Origin: Paraburkholderia panacisoli
GTDB lineage: Bacteria; Pseudomonadota; Gammaproteobacteria; Burkholderiales; Burkholderiaceae
DNA length: 64,000 nt
Assembly: GCF_008369935.1 (NCBI RefSeq)
Contig: NZ_VTUZ01000025.1
Coordinates: 1 to 64,000, forward strand
Direction: 5' to 3'
In this document: positions 54,571 to 63,195 of the stretch, piece by piece
How positions within the stretch are numbered: the first letter of the stretch is position 1
Layout of the letters: every line of letters begins with the position of its first letter
Position numbers and translations under genes: made by a program
Notes under the pieces: model-generated
The model's input: only the letters and a program-made list of their open reading frames with translations
The model's database searches: none
What the model was told of the DNA's origin: nothing

Positions 54571-55701
54571 TTACGCCGCAAGAGGCGTCGCACCTTGATG
54601 ACAGATTAGCGATGCCGCGACGATTTCGTCGTCCATGTTCAACGCGAAACTCCCGTCTTTCGCTGTCAGGTTCCTGACAAACTCGAGCATGTTTCTGGCG
54701 TAAAGCGCCGACGCGTCGGTGGCCACTGACGCAGCTAGATTCGTCGGTCCAGCGATCTTCACACCGTGGCAGATCACCGTCTCGTCAGCCACGCTCAACG
54801 CGCAGTTGCCGCCACCCGCCTGCCCTCGCCCGGCAGCGAGATCGACGATTACTGACCCTGGCCTCATTTCGGAAACAACGTTCTCTGCAAGAAGAAGTGG
54901 TGCCGGTTTGCCGGGTATGAAAGCAGTGCAGATCACAATATCGGCAGCGGTCGCACGCTCGCGGACTTTCTGGGCCTGGCGCTCGAGCCAACTCGCCGGC
55001 ATGGGCTGCGCATAGCCGCCCTTGCCCTCTGCTGCTTGCCTCTCTTCGTCGGTCTCGAATGGCACGTCTACAAACTTGGCTCCAAGCGATTCAATCTGCT
55101 CGCGCGCCGCCGGCCGAACGTCGGATGCCTCGATGACCGCGCCAAGGCGTTTGGCCGTCGCAACCGCCTGAAGGCCAGCAACACCCGCGCCCAGGATCAG
55201 CACGCGCGCAGCCTTGACGGTACCTGCGGCCGTCATAAGCATGGGCATGAACCGTTGATACAAACCGGTGGCAAGTGTGATCGCACGATAGCCAGCAATA
55301 TTCGCTTGCGACGACAGAACGTCCATTGCTTGCGCTCTCGTTGTTCTCGGCACCAACTCGAGGGCAAACGCCGTCAAACCAGCGCTGCCGAGCTTATGAC
55401 GCAGATCAGCGTTGAACGGCTCGAGCATGCCTATCAGCACCGTGCCGCCCTTAAGCAGTCCAAGTTCCTCGTCGTCCGGCGCCCAGAGTTTCAAGACAAG
55501 ATCGGCGCCGAATGTCGACTCCCTGTCTACAAGCGCTGCACCCGCGTCCATGTAAGCCGCGTCAGGAAAATGCGAACGATCTCCGGCTCCGTGCTGGACC
55601 AGAATTTCGTAGCCGAGCAACTTCATCTTTCTAACAGTCTCTGGTGTTGCTGCCACGCGTGCTTCACCTTGCCTACTTTCTTTAGGAATCCCTATTTTCA
55701 T
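54571..55701 (-). CDS. pntAA: NAD(P) transhydrogenase subunit alpha, NAD-binding part
   Basis: NAD(H)-binding dI subunit of 376 aa. The start MKIGIPKESRQGEARVA is the family N-terminus. The Rossmann motif LILGAGVAGLQA near residue 170 and the closing segment IAGPTNLAASVATDASALYA are characteristic. It is first of the three pnt genes, downstream of a frameshifted MFS gene. A dedicated copy inside a catabolic cluster may convert NADH from the two dehydrogenase steps into NADPH for oxygenases (inference). Confidence 0.95.
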   Translation of the reverse strand: MKIGIPKESRQGEARVAATPETVRKMKLLGYEILVQHGAGDRSHFPDAAYMDAGAALVDRESTFGADLVLKLWAPDDEELGLLKGGTVLIGMLEPFNADLRHKLGSAGLTAFALELVPRTTRAQAMDVLSSQANIAGYRAITLATGLYQRFMPMLMTAAGTVKAARVLILGAGVAGLQAVATAKRLGAVIEASDVRPAAREQIESLGAKFVDVPFETDEERQAAEGKGGYAQPMPASWLERQAQKVRERATAADIVICTAFIPGKPAPLLLAENVVSEMRPGSVIVDLAAGRGQAGGGNCALSVADETVICHGVKIAGPTNLAASVATDASALYARNMLEFVRNLTAKDGSFALNMDDEIVAASLICHQGATPLAA

Positions 55702-55740
55702 AGCAATGCACCTTCTTCGTTTCTAAAATCACTGGCCAAC

Positions 55741-57083
55741 TCATGGACGGTCGGTCATCTCTAGCTTCAACGGCGGTACCGCGACGGATAGTCGACGGGA
55801 TTGAACGCTTTTCATCAAGAGCATCAACGCCGCCGCCATGGAAACTGGAATTGCAACCATTCCAAACACCGTCGACATGTCTCCCAAAGCGACCAACATC
55901 ACGCCGCCTGCCATTGACCCGCATATCGAACCGACGCGGCCCATTCCTAGCGCCCAACTCACACCAGTGGCACGTACTTCGCTACGATAGAAGCGCGCCG
56001 TCAACGCATTTGCTCCCGTCTGGGAGCCGGCCACGCCAACACCGGCGCCAAAGACCGAAAATTGCAGAAGAGCGGAATGGTGAACGCTCCCACCGAGAAG
56101 CAGAAGGGAAATGGCGGCAATGGCGTATGAACAAGCCAGCACAATGTAAGGATCGCGTCTATCCATCAAATAGCCGATAACAACAGCGCCAACTGTTCCG
56201 CCAAGTGGGAGCATTGCCCCAAGGCGGGCAGCTTCAGAAATAGAGTACCCGGAATCCTTTAGTGCCAAGGGCAGCCAGCTTGACAAAAGGTAGAACGCGG
56301 ACAATGTACAGAAGTAGGTTAGCCACAGCAGAATTGTTCCTGACCTGACGTCGCGCGCAAGCAGGCCTCGCACGGGAATCAATGAGCGAGGTTCGGCGCT
56401 GTCCTCGATGTAGATGGCCGTAATGTCTGGATTGAGTTTCTCTGCAATCCGCAGGACTTCGCTGCCACGTCGCCCATTGGCGAGGAGATAGTCGAGCGAT
56501 TCTGGGAGGTATACGACCAGGAATGGCACAAGTATTAGTGGAGCCAGACCGCCAGCAACCAGTATGCCTCGCCAGCCTGCGAGAGGAAGGAGCCACGCCA
56601 CAATCCAGCCGCCAACCGCGAACCCCAGCGTAAATCCGCAGAAAGTGGCTGTAACAAGAAGGGAGCGAAAACGGGCCGGGCTATATTCGAGCTCAGCGTA
56701 ATCACGTTTGGCATTGCCCCCCCGAGACCGAGTCCAGTCAACAACCGCAGCAGGGCCATCTGTTCAGGTGACTGTGCGAACCCCGAGGCTACGCTGCCAC
56801 ATCCGAAGAAAACAACAGAAGCAATCAGCACCTTTTTGCGGCCGATGCGATCCGCTACCGGTCCAAACAGGAAGCATCCAATCATCAAACCCAGCATCCC
56901 GGCGCCGAAGATCTTTCCCATACTCGCCGTCTGCATGGACCATTGCCCGCGCAGCGAGGAAGCTAGGTAGCCAACCGATGCTGTATCGAATCCGTCGATC
57001 GTGACAATAAGGAGGCAATAAACGAGCACCGCGACCTGCAGTCGCGAAATGCCATTGCCATTCATTAAATCCGCCGCTCTCAT
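55741..57083 (-). pseudogene. Frameshifted MFS aromatic-acid transporter
   Basis: Two adjacent frames together encode one AAHS-type MFS carrier of about 447 aa. The N-terminal half (from ATG 57083 with AGGAGGAGAC upstream) runs to ITLSS, then goes out of frame near 56687-56692. The other frame continues at once with YSPARFRSLLVTATFCGF and ends at 55741. One missing base (expected AGCTCGGAATATAGC, seen AGCTCGAATATAGC) explains it. It is either a recent inactivation or a sequencing error. It lies between the aldolase gene and pntAA. Confidence 0.8.
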
Positions 57084-57181
57084 GTCTCCTCCTGCGTCGT
57101 TGAAACGCATGCTCCTTGGCTGACGGACCTTAAGTCCGTCAGCATCTCTCGTATAGTTTTGGAGAAGTTCTTCGACCTGCC

Positions 57182-58228
57182 TCAGGCCACTTTTTCCGCC
57201 TGAACTTGGCTCTCGCGCTTTTTCAGATCCAGCGCGACGTCGACGATCATGTCTTCCTGACCACCAACCATCCGCCGGCGCCCCAGTTCGACAAGAATGT
57301 CTACCGTCGAAAGCCCGTACTTCTTGGCTGCAACCTCTGCATGCCTGAGGAAGCTTGAATAGACACCTGCATAGCCGAGTGCCAACGTTTCGCGGTCAAC
57401 CCGCACCGGACGATCCTGGAGTGGCCTCACGATGTCGTCCGCTGCGTCCATCAGTCGGTAGAGGTCACAGCCGTGGTTCCAGTTGAGACGGCTCGCAGCG
57501 GCAATGAAAACTTCGAGCGGCGCATTTCCAGCACCGGCCCCCATGCCAGCCAGGCTCGCGTCAACGCGGTCGCATCCCTCCTCCACCGCGACAATGGAGT
57601 TGGCTACACCCAAACTCAGGTTGTGATGTGCGTGAATTCCCGTTTGCGTTTCGGGTTTCAGAACGTCCTTGAATGCCCGAAACCGCTCGCGAATGGCATT
57701 CATATCCAGCGCACCGCCCGAGTCCACGACATACACGCAGCTTGCACCGTAGGATTCCATGAGCTTGGCTTGCTCAGCGAGCTTCGCGGGCTCAGCCATG
57801 TGACTCATCATCAGAAATCCGACAGCGTCCATGCCGAGTTCGGCTGCATATTCAATATGCTGCTTCGAAATATCCGCTTCGGTGCAGTGCGTCGCGACGC
57901 GCACTACACGCGCGCCGGCGTCGTACGCTTCGCGCAGTTGATGAACGGTACCGACACCAGGCAGCAGTAGCGTAGCGACCTTTGCGCGCCGTACAACCTC
58001 CGCGACTGCGGCAATCCATTCGGAATCAGTGTGAGCACCGAAGCCATAGTTGAAGGAGGAGCCAGCGAGACCGTCGCCGTGCGCAACCTCAATGCTATCC
58101 ACGCCCGCAACATCCAGCGCACCAGCGATCGCCTTGACGTTCTCGATGCTGTATTGGTGACGCACAGCATGACTTCCGTCTCGCAGGGTCACATCAGAGA
58201 TGTACAGTTTCTTTTCCACCGGGTTCAT
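57182..58228 (-). CDS. dmpG: 4-hydroxy-2-oxovalerate aldolase
   Basis: Last carbon-cleaving enzyme of the meta pathway, giving pyruvate and acetaldehyde. It shows the DRE-type metal site YISDVTLRDGSHAVRHQY at the N-terminus and GIHAHHNLSLGVANS with the metal His residues. ATG 58228 (MNPVEKKL) is preceded by GGAGAGGG and gives 348 aa; the frame opens at 58243. It partners with the acetaldehyde dehydrogenase just upstream, with which this family forms a substrate-channelling complex. Confidence 0.95.
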   Translation of the reverse strand: MNPVEKKLYISDVTLRDGSHAVRHQYSIENVKAIAGALDVAGVDSIEVAHGDGLAGSSFNYGFGAHTDSEWIAAVAEVVRRAKVATLLLPGVGTVHQLREAYDAGARVVRVATHCTEADISKQHIEYAAELGMDAVGFLMMSHMAEPAKLAEQAKLMESYGASCVYVVDSGGALDMNAIRERFRAFKDVLKPETQTGIHAHHNLSLGVANSIVAVEEGCDRVDASLAGMGAGAGNAPLEVFIAAASRLNWNHGCDLYRLMDAADDIVRPLQDRPVRVDRETLALGYAGVYSSFLRHAEVAAKKYGLSTVDILVELGRRRMVGGQEDMIVDVALDLKKRESQVQAEKVA

Positions 58229-58239
58229 TACCCTCTCCT

Positions 58240-59178
58240 TCACACGACAAATGCCGACTCTGCGAAACGTTCAGCGCACATCAAGGCGGCGCTCGTCATA
58301 ATGTCGAGGTTACCGGCGTACGCGGGCAGGTAGTGGGCCGCACCTTCCACTTCAAGAAGAACCGTCGTCTTGAGACCTGAGACCTTTCCAAGCCCTGGAA
58401 CGTTGAGAGGGTTTGCGTCGTCATAAAGATCGAACTGAACGCTTTGCTTCAGCCGATAGCCGGGGACATACGCCTGTACCCTGGCGACCATGTCAGCGAC
58501 ACTCCGCTCAATCAGCGCGGTATCCACTGGCTCAGAAAGGGTGTAGACCGTATCCCGCATCATCAGAGGCGGCTCGGCCGGATTCAGGACGATGATCGCC
58601 TTACCTTTTTCCGCACCACCGACCTTCTCGATTGCACGAGTGGTCGTCTCAGTGAATTCGTCAATGTTTGCCCGGGTCCCAGGTCCTGCAGACTTGCTTG
58701 CAATAGAAGCAATGATCTCGGCGTATTTGACCTTCGCCACCTGCGAAACCGCAGCAACGATCGGGATCGTTGCCTGGCCGCCGCACGTCACCATGTTGAT
58801 GTTCGGTGCATCCAGTTCCGCGTCCAGATTAACTACTGGAACGACGTAAGGCCCAATCGCGGCCGGCGTAAGATCAATGACCTTAATGCCTCGCGCGACC
58901 AGCAGCTCACTGTGCCGGGCATGCGCGCCCGCCGAAGTCGCATCAAACACAATCTTGATCTGCTCGATGCCTGGCCAGGCGAGAAGACCCTCGATGCCGT
59001 CGGAGATTGCCGCGACGCCCAGCCGCTCGGCTCGTGCGAGACCGTCCGACTTCGCGTCAATGCCCACCAAAGCAGCTACTTCAAGATTCTTACCGTAGCG
59101 CATCACCTTCATCATCAGATCGGTTCCAATGTTTCCCGATCCGATAATCGCTACTTTTGACCGTCCTGTATCACTCAT
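58240..59178 (-). CDS. dmpF: Acetaldehyde dehydrogenase (acylating)
   Basis: Converts acetaldehyde plus CoA and NAD to acetyl-CoA. The protein has 312 aa, with the Rossmann start VAIIGSGNIGTDLMMKV and the catalytic Cys in NMVTCGGQATIPIVAA. It channels acetaldehyde from the aldolase encoded next to it, with 11 bases between the two genes. Confidence 0.95.
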   Translation of the reverse strand: MSDTGRSKVAIIGSGNIGTDLMMKVMRYGKNLEVAALVGIDAKSDGLARAERLGVAAISDGIEGLLAWPGIEQIKIVFDATSAGAHARHSELLVARGIKVIDLTPAAIGPYVVPVVNLDAELDAPNINMVTCGGQATIPIVAAVSQVAKVKYAEIIASIASKSAGPGTRANIDEFTETTTRAIEKVGGAEKGKAIIVLNPAEPPLMMRDTVYTLSEPVDTALIERSVADMVARVQAYVPGYRLKQSVQFDLYDDANPLNVPGLGKVSGLKTTVLLEVEGAAHYLPAYAGNLDIMTSAALMCAERFAESAFVV

Positions 59179-59195
59179 ATCCCGCTCCTGACAGG

Positions 59196-59387
59196 TTATC
59201 GCCCGAGTTCCTTGGCCGTTTTTCCGCCAATGCCCCAGTGCGTCTTGGGCATTTCGCTGATCAGGACCCGAACTGATTCTCGCGGAGCACCCACTTGTTC
59301 AACGGTCGCGGACGTCAGCGCCTCAATGAGTTTCGCTTTCTGCTCGTCGCTGCGACCTTCCATCATGTAAACCTGAATAATCGGCAT
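59196..59387 (-). CDS. 4-oxalocrotonate tautomerase
   Basis: A 63-aa tautomerase beginning PIIQVYMMEGRSDEQK after Met removal, with catalytic Pro1 and the conserved Arg residues (Arg near 39-41 in SVRVLISEM). It converts the enol to the keto form of oxalocrotonate between the semialdehyde dehydrogenase and the decarboxylase. Length and position are typical of XylH/DmpI. Confidence 0.93.
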   Translation of the reverse strand: MPIIQVYMMEGRSDEQKAKLIEALTSATVEQVGAPRESVRVLISEMPKTHWGIGGKTAKELGR

Positions 59388-59412
59388 GGTTTTTCCTCAG
59401 TGCCTGCGCGTA

Positions 59413-60201
59413 TCAAACAAATCGCATGGAAAGTGATCCGAGGCTTTGATATCGAACGGCGATACTGTCGCCGGCTTCGACGGGAATCGCTTCGGTGACG
59501 CCGCCGGTCATAATGAATGCACCTGCCGGCAACTCTTCTCCGCTTTGCGCAAGCATATTCGCCAGCATGGCGACGCTATGTGCCGGATGGCCGAGCACAG
59601 CCGCGCCAGCCGCGGTCGCAACGACTTCACCGTTCTTCTCAAGGACTACGCCCAAAGTCTTCAAATCAAGGCCATCCACCGACTTGTGGGCGCCCCCCAC
59701 GACAAACTTCGCAGCAGAAGTGTTATCGGCGATAACGCTCTTCACATCGAACTTGAAATCCAGATACCGCGAGTCGATGACCTCGACGGCGGGTATAACA
59801 AAGTCCGTTGCTGCAAGTACGTCGGCGATCGTGCAGCCCGGCCCCTTCAACGGACGCTTGAGCACAAAGGCAATTTCCGCCTCCACCTTCGGGTGGATAA
59901 GGTCCTTCGTTGAAATGCTCGAACCGTCGAAGCAGTACCCATAGTCGGTGAGAAAGCCGCGCACGGGTTCTGCCACGCCCATCTGACGCATTTTCGCGTG
60001 CGACGTCAGACCCATCTTGTAACCGACGATGCGGACGCCCCGCGCTTCTTTGCGCCGGCGGATCTCATCCTGAATCGCATACGCATCATCCCAGTCAAGC
60101 TCAGGGAATTCCTGCGTAATCTTCGTGACTTCGCGCCGTTCGATCTCAGCGGACTCGAGCTTTTCCGCGAGATAAGCAATGGTGTTCTTGTCGAGATTCA
60201 T
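59413..60201 (-). CDS. dmpH: 2-oxo-3-hexenedioate (4-oxalocrotonate) decarboxylase
   Basis: A 262-aa member of the hydratase/decarboxylase family. It carries VGYKMGLTSHAKMRQMGV, HPKVEAEIAFVLKRPLKG and LGHPAHSVAMLANML. ATG 60201 (MNLDKNTIAYLAEKL) with GAGGAAGGA upstream is chosen; the frame is open further up. It is paired with the similar hydratase encoded upstream. The order dehydrogenase-hydratase-decarboxylase-tautomerase supports which member is which, though the two could be swapped. Confidence 0.88.
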   Translation of the reverse strand: MNLDKNTIAYLAEKLESAEIERREVTKITQEFPELDWDDAYAIQDEIRRRKEARGVRIVGYKMGLTSHAKMRQMGVAEPVRGFLTDYGYCFDGSSISTKDLIHPKVEAEIAFVLKRPLKGPGCTIADVLAATDFVIPAVEVIDSRYLDFKFDVKSVIADNTSAAKFVVGGAHKSVDGLDLKTLGVVLEKNGEVVATAAGAAVLGHPAHSVAMLANMLAQSGEELPAGAFIMTGGVTEAIPVEAGDSIAVRYQSLGSLSMRFV

Positions 60202-60217
60202 TCCTTCCTCACATTCT

Positions 60218-61003
60218 TTAGCTAAACCGCACCGACGCAGTGCCGATACCACCCAGTCGAACCTGGAGGTTGTCACCGACATTCACAGGAACCATCGTGG
60301 CAAGCGACCCCGACAAAATGACCTCTCCTGCACGTAGTCCCAGACCGTGACGGCCTAGCGTATTTGCCAGCCATGCAACTGCGTTCGCGGGGTGCCCAAG
60401 CGCTGCAGCACCTGCGCCCGTTGCCACAATCTCTCCATTCTTTTCCAGCGTCATGCCCACGGTGGACAAGTCGATCTTCGAGGGATCGATCGCGTTATCG
60501 CCAAGCACGAAAGCGCCCGACGACGCGTTGTCGGCGACGGTATCCATGATCGTGATCTTCCAGTCCTTAATACGCGAGTCAACGAGCTCGAAGCAAGGCA
60601 TGACGAACTCAGTCGCGTGAAGGACGTCTGCAACCGTGACGCCGGGGCCAGAAAGGTCATGCTTCAATACGAAAGCAATTTCCCCTTCGGCCTTGGGTGC
60701 GATGAACTGTTCCAATGGAACCGTGGCGCCATCCTGATAGGCCATTCCGGATGTCAGCACGCCGAAGTCGGGCTGGTTGACCTTAAGCAGATCCATGACG
60801 ACCTTGCTTGTCACACCGACCTTCTTGCCGACCACCCGCTCGTTGCGCGCGGCAACGCGCAAGTTCATCATCTCAAGCTGAACGCAATAGGCATCGTCGA
60901 TGGTCATACCCGGCACTCGCGAAGAAAGCGGTAAAACCGGCTCCCGGGTGACCAGTGACTGATAAAGCTCCGCGCCGTAGCGCTTGATGTCGGAGATCTC
61001 CAT
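60218..61003 (-). CDS. dmpE: 2-oxopent-4-enoate hydratase
   Basis: A 261-aa paralogue of the decarboxylase, with VGKKVGVTSKVVMDLLKV, APKAEGEIAFVLKHDLSG and LGHPANAVAWLANTL. It hydrates 2-hydroxypentadienoate to 4-hydroxy-2-oxovalerate. ATG 61003 (MEISDIKRYGAELY) lies 7 bases after the dehydrogenase stop; the frame extends upstream without homology. Confidence 0.88.
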   Translation of the reverse strand: MEISDIKRYGAELYQSLVTREPVLPLSSRVPGMTIDDAYCVQLEMMNLRVAARNERVVGKKVGVTSKVVMDLLKVNQPDFGVLTSGMAYQDGATVPLEQFIAPKAEGEIAFVLKHDLSGPGVTVADVLHATEFVMPCFELVDSRIKDWKITIMDTVADNASSGAFVLGDNAIDPSKIDLSTVGMTLEKNGEIVATGAGAAALGHPANAVAWLANTLGRHGLGLRAGEVILSGSLATMVPVNVGDNLQVRLGGIGTASVRFS

Positions 61004-61010
61004 GCTTGCC

Positions 61011-62480
61011 TCAAAGCTGAATACAAATGTTGCGAAGTTCCGTATAGAACTCGAGCGAATGGACACCCCCCTCCCGTCCAATGCCAGACGCCTTTGAGCC
61101 ACCGAAGGGTGTGCGCAGGTCGCGCAGGAACCAAGAGTTGATCCAGCAAAGGCCGACTTCGATGGAAGCTGCAAGACGGTGAGCGGTTCCTATGTTGCTA
61201 GTCCATACTGAGGTGCACAGCCCATATTCACTCGCGTTGGCGAGACCAACGACTTCTTCCTCGGTGTCGAACGGAGCGATATGGCAGCACGGACCAAAAA
61301 TCTCTTCCTGAATCACCGCGGAGGTTTCAGGTAATCCTGTCCAGATTGTCGGCTGGACCCACGACCCTTCCGCCAGTTTCCCGTCGAACTGTGGTACACC
61401 ACCACCTGCGATGACCGTCGCTCCGTCGGCCTGCGCACGTGCGTAATAAGAGAGTACTTTCTGCTGATGCTCCTGCGATATCAGCGGGCCGAAATTCACT
61501 TCCTTATCGTAGGGATTTCCGGGCTTCATCGATTCTGCTTTGACCTTAAGCGCTGTCACGAACTTGTCGAAGATCGGACGTTGGACGTATACACGCTCCG
61601 TCCCGAGACATACCTGCCCGCTGTTCGCGAATGCCGAACGGGTCACTCCCTCGATCGCCTTATCGAAGTCGCAGTCAGCGAACACGATTGCCGCGTTCTT
61701 GCCGCCCAGTTCGAATGAGACCGGGCGCGTGCCGTTAGCAGCCGCCTTCATAATGGCTTCACCGGTGCGTGTTTCGCCAGTAAAGGTAATGGCGTTCACC
61801 TCCCTGTGCGTGGTGAGATACTCCCCGGCCGATCCAGGTCCGAACCCATGGACGACGTTGTACACACCGGGGGGCACCCCAACCTCGTTCATCACTTCGC
61901 CAAGCAAAGTGGCCGTACCAGGCGTTTCCTCGGAGGGCTTCACGATGACCGCGTTGCCGCACGCAAGTGCTGGCCCAACTTTCCATGTCATCAGCAGCAG
62001 CGGCAGATTCCACGGACAGATCACGCCCACCACGCCCTTGGGCACCCTGATCGCGTAATTGAGAGCCTTGCCACCGTTCGGTGTGGCCATCTCGAACGAC
62101 TCCGTCGGCGCATTCTTGATGACGTCGGCGAAGATCTTGAAATTCGCTGCGCCACGCGGAATATCAAGATGGCTAGCCAGCGATTGCGGTTTGCCCGTGT
62201 CGGCGATTTCCGCAGCAAGGAAGTCATCAAACCGCCGGTTAATTCCGTCGGCGATTGCGTAGAGCAGCTCGACGCGCTCCTGAACACTGAAGCGGCCCCA
62301 TGGTCCGGAAAGCGCTGCGCGTGCAGCCTTTACCGCGGCGTCGACCTCGGATGATCCGGCCTCATGCACAAGTCCGATGAGACTACCGTCCACAGGATTG
62401 ACGTTCCGGAAATGACGCTCTGTCGATACCCATTCGCCATTGATAAAATTCTGGAACGTAGAGTTTTCTCGCATTTGCAT
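61011..62480 (-). CDS. 2-hydroxymuconic semialdehyde dehydrogenase
   Basis: NAD-dependent aldehyde dehydrogenase of 489 aa. The catalytic Cys is in FANSGQVCLGTERVYVQ, the general base Glu in SFELGGKNAAIVFADCD, and the N-terminal FINGEWV pattern is typical of XylG/DmpC. It oxidises the ring-cleavage semialdehyde to 4-oxalocrotonate enol. It follows the class II aldolase-type gene by 18 bases. Confidence 0.93.
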   Translation of the reverse strand: MQMRENSTFQNFINGEWVSTERHFRNVNPVDGSLIGLVHEAGSSEVDAAVKAARAALSGPWGRFSVQERVELLYAIADGINRRFDDFLAAEIADTGKPQSLASHLDIPRGAANFKIFADVIKNAPTESFEMATPNGGKALNYAIRVPKGVVGVICPWNLPLLLMTWKVGPALACGNAVIVKPSEETPGTATLLGEVMNEVGVPPGVYNVVHGFGPGSAGEYLTTHREVNAITFTGETRTGEAIMKAAANGTRPVSFELGGKNAAIVFADCDFDKAIEGVTRSAFANSGQVCLGTERVYVQRPIFDKFVTALKVKAESMKPGNPYDKEVNFGPLISQEHQQKVLSYYARAQADGATVIAGGGVPQFDGKLAEGSWVQPTIWTGLPETSAVIQEEIFGPCCHIAPFDTEEEVVGLANASEYGLCTSVWTSNIGTAHRLAASIEVGLCWINSWFLRDLRTPFGGSKASGIGREGGVHSLEFYTELRNICIQL

Positions 62481-62498
62481 TTCAATCTTCCATGTAAT

Positions 62499-63182
62499 TC
62501 AGAGTTCGCAGTCGCCCGCAGAGAGGTAGTCCCACATCCGCTCCAGAATCCTTCCGGAAAATGTTGCGCGGGTTTCACATTGCGTCTCGGTCAGCGTCTT
62601 TCCCAACAGGCCGGCTCCACAAGCCAGAACATCGAGCTCCACACGTGCCGCGTCCTCCAGATACCAGGTCAACACAAGCACTTCTTCAGGCGAGCCTCCT
62701 GCGACGACTGCGCCATTGCCTCGCATTACTACCGCCCTGCTTTCACCCATTACGTCAGCCAACGCGCTAGCCTGCGCATCCGAGCGGATAAGAAGAGGGT
62801 CATCCCAAAGAGGAACGGATGGTGAGAAGTAGCTGCCGAAACCGTGCCGCGGCGACGGTGTGCGCGACAAGGTGGAAAGCGACATCACCTTGGGCGGCAT
62901 GCTTCTGGCGACCGACTGGATGCTTGGGCGTTGTGAATAAATCTGCTGGTGGATACGGACCTCACCAAGGACGCCGTCGGGCAGCGCGCCTTTCACCGGG
63001 ACGACCGTTCCCTCGTCGGAACTGTCGAGTAGCGCCATTGGTTTTGGGGCGCAGACGAGGAAATGGTTAGCGTCAAGGCGCACGCTGTAGTGCCCGTATG
63101 CGTGTGCAAGTCCAGCCCTGCCAAGTGAGCGTGCCGCGACTCTGAGCTTCCGGTCGGCATCGGAACGAACGTTGTCAAACAT
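62499..63182 (-). CDS. Class II aldolase/adducin-family protein, likely meta-pathway decarboxylase
   Basis: A 227-aa member of the class II aldolase/adducin fold. GHYSVRLDANHFLVCAPKPM lies in the N-terminal part and VRIHQQIY provides a putative metal His. The usual second His of the HxH pair is not obvious. In known carboxylated-catechol pathways (such as p-cumate) this family decarboxylates the ring-cleavage product, which fits its place between an extradiol dioxygenase and a semialdehyde dehydrogenase. ATG 63182 has GGAGAGG upstream; the longer frame from 63215 overlaps the dioxygenase. Confidence 0.75.
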   Translation of the reverse strand: MFDNVRSDADRKLRVAARSLGRAGLAHAYGHYSVRLDANHFLVCAPKPMALLDSSDEGTVVPVKGALPDGVLGEVRIHQQIYSQRPSIQSVARSMPPKVMSLSTLSRTPSPRHGFGSYFSPSVPLWDDPLLIRSDAQASALADVMGESRAVVMRGNGAVVAGGSPEEVLVLTWYLEDAARVELDVLACGAGLLGKTLTETQCETRATFSGRILERMWDYLSAGDCEL

Positions 63183-63195
63183 CGTCCTCTCCACG

